This document shows, in pieces, positions 19,749 through 26,776 of a stretch of DNA of 64,000 nt; position 1 is the first letter of the stretch, and each line of letters starts with the position of its first letter. The notes beneath the pieces are model-generated. The model was not told the DNA's origin. It made no database searches and saw nothing but the letters and a program-made list of their open reading frames with translations. A program made the position numbers and the translations under genes. Source of the DNA: Arthrobacter sp. ISL-72 (GTDB lineage Bacteria; Actinomycetota; Actinomycetes; Actinomycetales; Micrococcaceae); assembly GCF_018613755.1 (NCBI RefSeq), contig NZ_JAGGPP010000009.1, positions 124,001-188,000 of the forward strand, given 5' to 3'.

Positions 19749-20764
19749 TAGAAGAGCACCCGCGCCAGCCCCTGCCGCGCCTTGGCGACCCGGTCATCGG
19801 ACGGGCCCACCACCTCGAAGAGTTCCAGCAGCCGGACCCGCGCGGTCTCGCGCTCCGGGCCGAAGTTACGGCCGATGAAGCTCACGATCCGGCCCAGGGC
19901 GTCCTCGATGTGTCCGCCGGCAATGTCCAGGTCCGCAACACCCAGCTGGGCCTCAAGGTTGTCAGGTTGCTCAGCGGCAAGCTTCCGTAGCGCTTCGCCG
20001 TCCGGACCGGTCAGGGACTGCAGCCGCTCCATCAGCTCCACTTGGGCAAGTCCGGCCTTGGCTTCCGCGTCGGCGGGCATCTCCAGCAGGGCCTGCCGGT
20101 ACGCGGCCGCCGCGGCGGCGTAGTCGCCTGCCTCGATGGCGTCGTAGGCAGCTTGGTGCAGGGGCGGCAGCGGAGCCGGTTCGGTGTCTGCAGCTGCGGC
20201 GCCGGCACCGCCAAGGCTGCCGGTGACGCCGTTGGCAGCAGCCACTTTCAGCAGTTCATCCAGCAGGGTGCGCACTTGCTGTTCGTCCGCACCGCCCTGG
20301 AACAGCGGAACGGGCTGCCCCTTGATCACCGCGACTGCGGTGGGGACGGCCTGGACCTGGAAGGCCTGGGCAAGCTGCGGGAACGCCTCAATGTCAGCGG
20401 CGCCCAGGACCAGGCGGCCGCCGTAACTGTTGATGATGTCTTCGAGGACGTCGAGCAGGTCGCCCGAAGCGGGCGAATAGCCTGCCCACAGGGCGAACAC
20501 CACGGGCACCTGTGCGGACAGTTCGACGAGCTGCTGGAAGTTTGCCTCGGTGACGTCGACGCGAAGCGGCTGGCCGCCCGTGTCCGGCGCACCCTGGGCG
20601 CCCGGCTGGCCGGTAGCCGGCTGGCTCGGCTGGCCGGCAGCCGGCGCATCTGCGGCGGGCGGAGCGGCGGGGCGCTGCTTCAGACTGGAAAGGTCGACCG
20701 CGCCACGCAGGTTAAGCTGGCTGGCAGCGGCTGGAGGGACAGGGCGGGAGGCTGGCGAACTCAT
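19748..20764 (-). CDS. Thioredoxin-fold TPR protein (YbbN/CnoX-like) without CxxC
   Basis: 338-residue protein: disordered Ala/Pro/Gln-rich N-terminus (about 90 residues), a thioredoxin domain near 100-200 (VVFALWAGYSPASGDLLDVLE, then VQAVPTAVAVIKGQPVPLF), then TPR-like helices (YDAIEAGDYAAAAAAYRQAL, LEMPADAEAKAGLAQVEL). The active site is WAGYSPAS, so both redox cysteines are missing while the cis-Pro (VPT) is kept. That fits a holdase or chaperone role such as CnoX rather than a reductase. TAGAGT (20772-20777) lies 7 nt before the ATG. Position matches M. tuberculosis Rv1324. Confidence 0.88.
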   Translation of the reverse strand: MSSPASRPVPPAAASQLNLRGAVDLSSLKQRPAAPPAADAPAAGQPSQPATGQPGAQGAPDTGGQPLRVDVTEANFQQLVELSAQVPVVFALWAGYSPASGDLLDVLEDIINSYGGRLVLGAADIEAFPQLAQAFQVQAVPTAVAVIKGQPVPLFQGGADEQQVRTLLDELLKVAAANGVTGSLGGAGAAAADTEPAPLPPLHQAAYDAIEAGDYAAAAAAYRQALLEMPADAEAKAGLAQVELMERLQSLTGPDGEALRKLAAEQPDNLEAQLGVADLDIAGGHIEDALGRIVSFIGRNFGPERETARVRLLELFEVVGPSDDRVAKARQGLARVLF

Positions 20765-20815
20765 AGCCTCCACTCTAACCACTCCGGCCGCTGCCGGTCA
20801 TACCAGTAGCGGGTG

Positions 20816-22669
20816 CTACTTGAAGCTGGCTCCCACGAGTCCGCGGGTGGCGGCCACCAGCTTCATCGGGTCCTTGGAACCGGTCGGCGGAATGTAGACC
20901 GCCACGGACTCGGCGAAGTTAAGGACCATGCCTGAGGTGGTTTCCTTGCCGCCGGCCAGCACTGCTGCGTCGTCGCCGATGGCCAGCTTGTCGCCTTCGG
21001 CCTTGGGCGTGCCGTCGAAGTCGAAGTTCATCCGGCCAAGGACCAGGGCGCCGCCGTCCGCGGTACGGAACACCACGGTTTCCTGGGGGGAGGCCTTGTG
21101 GGAGAAGGAGAAGTTGCCGTTGACGCCGTTCTTGGCAATGTCCGCCTGGTACGCCAGGGTGTCGGCGATGTACGGCGAGGACTGCCCCTCCACGAGCTTG
21201 TCCTTGAATGTGGAATCAGCCTTCGTCAGGCGGTCGCCCAGGCCGGCAAGGGCTTCCGCGCCGCTGTAGAGCAGGCCGGACTTGTCGTCAGCGGAAAGCG
21301 TTTCCGTCCCGTTCCGTCCGATGGCCGGGAAGGTGGTGCCGGGCTGCAGCGGAGTGGTGCCCACCAGCTTGTAGTTTTCGCGCGGGGACTTCTGCACGAG
21401 GGTCAGCAGCTGGGGCACTACGTTGCCTTCACCCTGGGTGACGGCCATGACCTGGCGGGGCCAGGCGCGCTTGCTGGTGACAACGGTGGTCAGCAGCTTG
21501 GTGGCGCGGACCGGCATGCGGGCCTCGTAAGCGCCCACCTGGGAGCGGATCCTGTAATTCTGGGTGCGGACATCGAGCTCGGTCCGGTCCACGCGGGACT
21601 TGAGCTTGGCAGCATCCTTTGCGGCGTCTGCCGCGTCCACGGTGCTGGAAACCTGTTCGAGGATGCGGCGGAACTGCGCATCCAGCAGCACGGGTGACTC
21701 GGGGGCGGTATCGGCGCCGGCCGATTCGCTGGCCGACGGCGACGGAGCGGGGGTGGTTGCCTGGGCGGCCACGCCGGTACCGGCAACGATGGTTGCCGCG
21801 AGCGCCGCCATCGCAATGCCCGCACGGGAGAAGCCGGTACGGGAGACACCCATGGGGGAAAGCACTGCACGGGCAGGGCCGGAGGCCGCGGAGGCGGCGC
21901 CGTCCTCCTTGGCCGCAGGTGCCGGGGCGTTCTTCGCACCCAGGCGGGTCGAACCCACCCGCGCCCGGGCACGGGCGAACTTGGCGCCCAGCGTCTCGCC
22001 CTGTTCTTCGCCGTCGATGGCGGCGGGCTTGCCGCCCCTGGGCTTGATCACCAGCAGCGCCAGGCCGGCCAGAATCAGGAGGGCTCCCAGCACCATCAAG
22101 GGAACGGCCCACGGAGTGGACGTGTCATTGGGGAACGTCATGGAGATGGACGACGGCGCCGGCTTGGTACCGTCGGAGGCCAACAGCAGCGACCATTCGC
22201 CGTCGGCCGGGGCGCTCCACGTATAGTTCAGCTCGCCGCTGGCGTTTTCGGTGGAAACCCAGAGATCGGAACCGGCGGGCGACGGCGCGGCAGCTTCCCC
22301 GTCCGTGTGGGCCAGCTGCAGGGCCTTGTTGTCTTCGGAAACTCCGGAGACCGTGTTGTGGGCTGTCTTGCCGACCCAGGCGTCGACGTCGTCCGGACGG
22401 CCTGCGGCCAGCATGAAGCTGCCTTCGCCCTTGACGTTGATCTTGACCGTGCCCCCGTGAAGGGTCCTCAGTTTTTGGTCAATGACGGTAAGTGGTGCGG
22501 TGCCGTCGGAAGGCGCCGAGGCTGTAACAGTCTCGGCCGGGGCCCAGATGGTCTTCTGTCCTACGCCGGCCAGCAGTGTCAGGAGGCCGAGCAGCACTAG
22601 TGCAACTGCAGTCTTGAAACGCAAAGGGATACCTATCATCAGCGGGGGTTTACTTTCAATAGTAACCAT
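20816..22669 (-). CDS. Uncharacterised membrane protein with two extracytoplasmic domains
   Basis: 617 residues, not recognised as a named family. Three hydrophobic segments are visible, at about residues 20-37, 187-208 and 282-304. They would place a beta-rich domain (about 40-185, with GGTVKINVKGEGSFMLAAG) and a C-terminal domain (about 310-617) outside, and a positively charged Ala/Gly-rich linker (209-280) inside. The C-terminal part has SP/SAS linker sequence after a signal-like AAQATTPAPSPSASES. The start could be 22669 or the in-frame ATG at 22639; neither has a clear ribosome site. It is divergent from the AI-2E-family gene. An envelope role is inferred only. Confidence 0.75.
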   Translation of the reverse strand: MVTIESKPPLMIGIPLRFKTAVALVLLGLLTLLAGVGQKTIWAPAETVTASAPSDGTAPLTVIDQKLRTLHGGTVKINVKGEGSFMLAAGRPDDVDAWVGKTAHNTVSGVSEDNKALQLAHTDGEAAAPSPAGSDLWVSTENASGELNYTWSAPADGEWSLLLASDGTKPAPSSISMTFPNDTSTPWAVPLMVLGALLILAGLALLVIKPRGGKPAAIDGEEQGETLGAKFARARARVGSTRLGAKNAPAPAAKEDGAASAASGPARAVLSPMGVSRTGFSRAGIAMAALAATIVAGTGVAAQATTPAPSPSASESAGADTAPESPVLLDAQFRRILEQVSSTVDAADAAKDAAKLKSRVDRTELDVRTQNYRIRSQVGAYEARMPVRATKLLTTVVTSKRAWPRQVMAVTQGEGNVVPQLLTLVQKSPRENYKLVGTTPLQPGTTFPAIGRNGTETLSADDKSGLLYSGAEALAGLGDRLTKADSTFKDKLVEGQSSPYIADTLAYQADIAKNGVNGNFSFSHKASPQETVVFRTADGGALVLGRMNFDFDGTPKAEGDKLAIGDDAAVLAGGKETTSGMVLNFAESVAVYIPPTGSKDPMKLVAATRGLVGASFK

Positions 22670-22832
22670 TTTGTTACCAAGGAGTCAGATCGGGCCTTGA
22701 AACCCAGCCTAGGGCAACTGGCCGGGTCGGCAGGAAAAGGGGGCGCTGACGGGCCTGCTGATAGTGTTTGCGATGATCATCACACTGGCCCGCACCGGCG
22801 GTGCCACGGACGGTAAAGGGCCCTAAAACGCA

Positions 22833-24143
22833 GTGACTGAGCACACGGATTCGTCCACCTCCGACCAGGAAGAAACGCCTGTCTCCGGCGCCCGGGAAGA
22901 GGCCCGGGAAGCAGCGACGCCTGGCCGGCAGCATGAGCACAAACCGCTCCTGCCGGGCCTGGCCGCGGCGGTGGTGCGCAGGCTCCGGACCCCCATCCCC
23001 GGCGCGCAGCCCCGGCTGCGCTTCGAAATGCCGCCCGAGTCCGCCGAAGACTCCATCACCCCCGAAACCGAGACAGGAACCCGCTTTGGCCATCCGGGGC
23101 CGCGGATGTCGTCCCAGCACCCCTTGTATCTGGGCTTCATGGGCACCGTCGGCGTCGGCATGGCGCTCCTGGTCTACTGGATCGGATCCAACACCACGCA
23201 GCTGCTGCTGTGGATCGTGACCGCGCTGTTCATCGCACTGGGCCTGGACCCGGTGGTGCGCTGGCTGGAAGGGCGCAGGCTTCCGCGGCCCATCGGCATC
23301 CTGGTGGCGGTCAGCGTCCTGGTCTCCGCCGTCGTCGGATTCTTCGCCACCCTGATCCCCACGCTCGTCCAGCAGGTGACCGAAGTGGTGCAGGAGGCAC
23401 CGCGCTGGATCCAGGACTTCATTGATTCGGACTTCTTCCGCAGCTTGGACGACCAGTTCGGCGTACGGGAGCGGATCACCCAGGAGCTGGAAAAGTTCGT
23501 CAACGATCCGGATGCCATGGGCGGCATTTTCGGCGGTGTCGTCGGGTTCGGGTCCACGGTGGCGAACGGGCTCTTTGGCACCCTGATCGTCCTGGTGCTC
23601 AGTCTCTATTTCCTTGCCGCACTGCCGGCGATGAAGAAGTGGGGCTACCGGCTCGCGCCGCGCTCCCGCCGGGTGCGGGTGGAAGCGCTCTCGGAAGAGA
23701 TCAGCGCATCCGTGGGCAATTACGTGATCGGCCAGGCCTGCGTGGCCCTCCTCAACGCGACCTTTGCGTTTATCGTGATGTCGATTGTCGGAGTTCCCTT
23801 TGCGGTGCTGCTGGCCTTCGTGGTGGCGCTGCTGGCCTTCATCCCGTTGGTCGGGGGAATGATCGCCGGCATACTGGTCACCCTGATCGCCCTCACCGCC
23901 GGCTGGCAGACCGCCCTGGCGTACGCGATCTGCTACTTCGCTTACCTCCAGTTCGAGGCGTACTTCATCTCGCCCCGCATCATGCAGCGGGCAGTGGCCG
24001 TGCCGGGTGCGGTGGCCGTCATCTCCGTGATTGCCGGCGGCAGCCTCCTGGGAGTGCTCGGCGCCCTGATCGCCATTCCCACCGCTGCGGCTGTCATGCT
24101 GCTTGTGAAGGAAATCTTCATCGTCCGCCAGGACAAGCATTAG
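22833..24143 (+). CDS. AI-2E family (PerM-like) membrane transporter
   Basis: 436-residue protein of the AI-2E/PF01594 family. After about 90 hydrophilic residues come around eight membrane helices, with the family's VGNYVIGQACVALLNATFAFIVM and FIPLVGGMIAGILVTLIAL segments and the Pro-rich end ISPRIMQRAVAVPGAV. Members move varied solutes (AI-2, Na/H exchange), so substrate is open. It starts at GTG with AAAGGG about 12 nt upstream. Convergent with the alpha/beta hydrolase gene. Confidence 0.88.
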   Translation: MTEHTDSSTSDQEETPVSGAREEAREAATPGRQHEHKPLLPGLAAAVVRRLRTPIPGAQPRLRFEMPPESAEDSITPETETGTRFGHPGPRMSSQHPLYLGFMGTVGVGMALLVYWIGSNTTQLLLWIVTALFIALGLDPVVRWLEGRRLPRPIGILVAVSVLVSAVVGFFATLIPTLVQQVTEVVQEAPRWIQDFIDSDFFRSLDDQFGVRERITQELEKFVNDPDAMGGIFGGVVGFGSTVANGLFGTLIVLVLSLYFLAALPAMKKWGYRLAPRSRRVRVEALSEEISASVGNYVIGQACVALLNATFAFIVMSIVGVPFAVLLAFVVALLAFIPLVGGMIAGILVTLIALTAGWQTALAYAICYFAYLQFEAYFISPRIMQRAVAVPGAVAVISVIAGGSLLGVLGALIAIPTAAAVMLLVKEIFIVRQDKH

Positions 24144-24164
24144 GGAGCGGTTCGGAACGGCTCC
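24144..24164. terminator. Short hairpin between convergent genes
   Basis: GGAGC (24144-24148) pairs with GCTCC (24160-24164), with an inner GTT/AAC pairing. It lies one base after the AI-2E-family stop codon and 3 nt from the hydrolase stop. There is no T-run, so it is a weak terminator candidate. Confidence 0.35.
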
Positions 24165-24167
24165 GGC

Positions 24168-24968
24168 CTACGGTGCAGCCGTGGCCACCGGCCCGTTCCA
24201 TTCCTGCGGCAGACCCTCCGGACCTGCGCCCTTCGCCGTGACCTCGTCGACGATTTCGTTAAGCACCCGGGCAGCGTACTTCTCCCCCACCCACAGGTGC
24301 TTGGCGCCGTCGACCCCCACCACGTCAGCCTGCGGCACCAGGCCGAAGCGTTCGGCGGCGGCTGCCGGCTGGAGGTAGTCGTCGTGTTCGGGGACCAGCA
24401 CTTTCAGCGGCTTGCCCGCGGCCGCCCACTCCTTCAGGTGCACATCCGTGGCGCGGTGCAGCGGTGGGGACAGCAGAATGGCGCCTTCCACCTGCGAGGC
24501 CACCGGTTCCGTCGCCCCGTACATCAGGGCCAGTTCCGTTCCGAAAGACCAGCCCACCAGCCAGCGCTTGGGCAGGCTCCGGCCGGCAGCGAACCGGACG
24601 GCCGCCTCGACGTCGAACCGCTCGCCGATGCCCTCTTCGAACCGGCCGCCGCTGGTGCCCCGGGGCGAACTGGTCCCCCGGGTGTTGAACCTGAGGACCG
24701 CGACGCCGGCGAGCGCGGGAAGGCGGTAGGAGGCCTTGCGGTACACATGCGAATCCATGAATCCGCCGTGCGTGGGCAGCGGATGCAGCGTGATCAGCGT
24801 GGCGGTGATTTCGCCGGACTCCGGCACGGCGAGTTCGCCGACGAGCACGTGGCCGTCCTCGGTCGTTATCTCCACGTTCTCCCGGCGGGCCGGGAGCACC
24901 GTTGAAGCCCGGATGGCGGTTGCTTCGGAAGGCTGGCTGAATACGAACGACGCCGGGTCAAAAGTCAT
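24168..24968 (-). CDS. Alpha/beta hydrolase
   Basis: 266-residue alpha/beta hydrolase. Nucleophile elbow GWSFGTELAL, oxyanion region LHPLPTHGGFMDSHVYRK, acid in VPEHDDYLQP and His in GAKHLWVGEK form a plausible triad. The LHPLPTHGG opening resembles the dienelactone-hydrolase/peptidase-like CPBP group. I chose the ATG at 24968, 7 nt after TAAGCT (24976-24981), over an upstream open frame with no family likeness. Substrate unknown. Confidence 0.83.
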   Translation of the reverse strand: MTFDPASFVFSQPSEATAIRASTVLPARRENVEITTEDGHVLVGELAVPESGEITATLITLHPLPTHGGFMDSHVYRKASYRLPALAGVAVLRFNTRGTSSPRGTSGGRFEEGIGERFDVEAAVRFAAGRSLPKRWLVGWSFGTELALMYGATEPVASQVEGAILLSPPLHRATDVHLKEWAAAGKPLKVLVPEHDDYLQPAAAAERFGLVPQADVVGVDGAKHLWVGEKYAARVLNEIVDEVTAKGAGPEGLPQEWNGPVATAAP

Positions 24969-24978
24969 GACTAACAGC

Positions 24979-25317
24979 TTAGCGATACCGGTACGTGCGT
25001 GACGTCCAGCAGTTGGAGTGCCAGTGGCGCCGTTCCGAAAGTCCCGCGGCCGCACCGAAGATGTGGTCCTCGGACCACACCACCAGGTGTTCCACACCCG
25101 GCAGGACCGCGGTTGAGCAGCCCGGGCAGATGTACGACTTCTCGGCCCGCTTGGCCGTCATGGTGCGGACCATCCACTCGCCGTCGGGCGCGCTTTCGCG
25201 CCGCGCGATGCCGGACCGTGCACGCTCCAGGTCCAGCTCCGGCACGGGGCCGTATTTGCGGCCGCCCTGTCCCGGTTTTCCGGAGGCGGCACGGCGGGGG
25301 CGGTTGGAGCGGGGCAT
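24979..25317 (-). CDS. Small zinc-ribbon-like protein of unknown function
   Basis: 112 residues with a basic Arg/Pro/Gly-rich start ([16 protein letters not shown]), a YICPGCS cysteine pair, then [11 protein letters not shown] and a HWHSNCW motif. The CxxC plus His/Cys set could bind zinc. Homologues next to nucS in Micrococcaceae are usually labelled ATP/GTP-binding protein without evidence. CAGAAT lies 6 nt before the ATG. It is divergent from nucS. Confidence 0.7.
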   Translation of the reverse strand: MPRSNRPRRAASGKPGQGGRKYGPVPELDLERARSGIARRESAPDGEWMVRTMTAKRAEKSYICPGCSTAVLPGVEHLVVWSEDHIFGAAAGLSERRHWHSNCWTSRTYRYR

Positions 25318-25394
25318 GCATCCATTCTGCCCCAGGCCCGGCGCCCGGCGGCTCCGCGGTCGCCGTGCATTGCCCAGACGGTAGTGTTGTCCGG

Positions 25395-26090
25395 GTGCGT
25401 TTAGTCATAGCCCGTTGTTCTGTTGATTATGTTGGCCGGCTCAAGGCCCATCTCCCCCTCGCCACCCGGCTTCTGCTGGTCAAGGCGGACGGCTCGGTTC
25501 TGGTGCACTCCGACGGCGGCTCCTACAAACCGCTGAACTGGATGAGTCCTCCGGCCAGCCTCCGGGTGTCCACGCCGGACGAAGTGGACCTGGAACTCGG
25601 TGTCACGGAGCAGTGGACGGTGCAGTCCGCCAAGACGGATGACCGGCTCATCATCAACATCCATGAACAGCTGCACGACACCTCCCATGAACTGGGCCAG
25701 GACCCAGGCCTTATCAAAGACGGTGTCGAAGCGGACCTGCAGCGGCTGCTGGCCGACCAGATCGAAAGGCTGGGACCCGGGTTTTCGCTGATCCGGCGAG
25801 AGTACTTCACCGCCATCGGCCCGGTGGACATCCTGGCAAGGGACGCAGACGGCGCCACGGTGGCCATCGAGCTCAAAAGACGGGGCGACATCGACGGCGT
25901 CGAACAGCTGACCCGCTACCTTGAGCTGCTCAACCGGGATCCGCTGCTGGCACCGGTCCGCGGCATCTTCGCGGCCCAGCAGATCAAACCCCAGGCCAAG
26001 GTCCTGGCCAATGACCGGGGCATTGACTGCGTCACCCTGGACTACGACGCCATGCGGGGTGTGGACGACAGCGAATCGCGCCTGTTCTGA
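25395..26090 (+). CDS. nucS: Mismatch-specific endonuclease NucS/EndoMS
   Basis: Cuts both strands at mismatches and provides non-canonical mismatch repair in Actinobacteria and Archaea that lack MutS/MutL. 231 residues. The N-terminal binding domain starts [16 protein letters not shown]; the C-terminal RecB-like nuclease has [12 protein letters not shown] then VAIELKRRG, i.e. the Asp and Glu-x-Lys catalytic residues, and a terminal [13 protein letters not shown] clamp-binding-like tail. The GTG start is 7 nt after TAGTGT (25382-25387), so the transcript is probably leaderless. Confidence 0.95.
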   Translation: MRLVIARCSVDYVGRLKAHLPLATRLLLVKADGSVLVHSDGGSYKPLNWMSPPASLRVSTPDEVDLELGVTEQWTVQSAKTDDRLIINIHEQLHDTSHELGQDPGLIKDGVEADLQRLLADQIERLGPGFSLIRREYFTAIGPVDILARDADGATVAIELKRRGDIDGVEQLTRYLELLNRDPLLAPVRGIFAAQQIKPQAKVLANDRGIDCVTLDYDAMRGVDDSESRLF

Positions 26091-26226
26091 CCTGGCGGTT
26101 CTGGAAAGAGCCGGTGCCCGATATCCGGCGGCCTGTCATAAGGGAGCCGTTCACAGCGGCTTTACGCAAAATTTATCGAATTCCCGCTTTTACCCGTTGA
26201 CCTGAAGCACACCACATGAAATTCTT

Positions 26227-26400
26227 ATATAAGTCTTTGTGTAGGTGTTTTTCATGCTCGCAAGACATGTTGCGAGCGCGAAGCTTCTTCAGCTAGTGTC
26301 CGGTTCCACCGGGCGGCAAGCCAGGATTCTTCTCGCGGAGTGACCAAGTGCGGCACGAGGTGTGCCGGACTTAAGCAAGTTCCATAATGAGGAGAAATAA
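26227..26400 (+). promoter_or_regulatory. Structured 5' leader of the cold-shock gene
   Basis: The 310-bp gap before csp is AT-rich at 26160-26260. A TATATAAG element (26227-26234) would start transcription near 26240, giving a leader of about 160 nt. Three perfect hairpins follow: 26256-26277 (GCTCGCAA/TTGCGAGC), 26300-26312 (CCGGT/ACCGG) and 26351-26367 (CGGCAC/GTGCCG). GAGGAG is the ribosome site 6-8 nt before the ATG. The first part of the gap (26091-26226) holds only a weak hairpin at 26145-26161 after nucS. Confidence 0.55.
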
Positions 26401-26604
26401 ATGGCACAGGGAACCGTCAAGTGGTTCAACGCTGAAAAGGGCTTCGGCTTCATCACCCCGGACGACTCCGATGGCGATGTCTTCGTTCACTACTCGGAGA
26501 TCCAGACCGGCGGGTTCAAGACCCTCGACGAGAACCAGCGCGTTCAGTTCGAGATCGGCCAGGGCGCCAAGGGCCCCCAGGCAACCGGTGTAACTCTGGT
26601 CTAA
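26401..26604 (+). CDS. cspA: Cold-shock protein, CspA family
   Basis: 67-residue single cold-shock domain, an RNA chaperone. RNP1 is KGFGFITP and RNP2 is DVFVHYSEI; the start [14 protein letters not shown] is standard. It is monocistronic, between a long structured leader and a strong terminator, the usual layout of a highly expressed csp gene. The leader and the AT-rich promoter are consistent with temperature control, which is inferred. Confidence 0.96.
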   Translation: MAQGTVKWFNAEKGFGFITPDDSDGDVFVHYSEIQTGGFKTLDENQRVQFEIGQGAKGPQATGVTLV

Positions 26605-26645
26605 TCCCCGTCGGTTGCCGCCTCGCGGCGGCGTCCAACGAATCA

Positions 26646-26681
26646 ATGATCCTCGGCATTAGTGCCGGGGATCATTTTTTT
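26646..26681 (+). terminator. Rho-independent terminator of csp
   Basis: A 13-bp stem (26646-26658 with 26663-26675, one T-G pair), loop TTAG, followed by a T-run to 26681. It is 42 nt after the csp stop and is the clearest intrinsic terminator in the window. An AT-rich stretch at 26700-26755 with GTTTTC/GAAAAC arms may end the opposing transcript. Confidence 0.92.
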
Positions 26682-26776
26682 GCGCCTGATCTAATGAAGC
26701 GCTAACGCATTGTTGCTTGTCACAAATGTTTTCTAAATTTGAAAACTAATTGCCCAAAGCCGACGCCATTGAGCGG

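Noticed and set aside
22674-24140. 488-codon open frame antisense to the AI-2E-family gene
   Set aside because: His/Asp/Gly-rich shadow translation; the sense protein has clear membrane-family motifs.
26197-26202. TTGACC as -35 of csp
   Set aside because: The distance to TATATAAG is over 20 bp and a 17-bp spacer gives no good -10, so pairing is doubtful.
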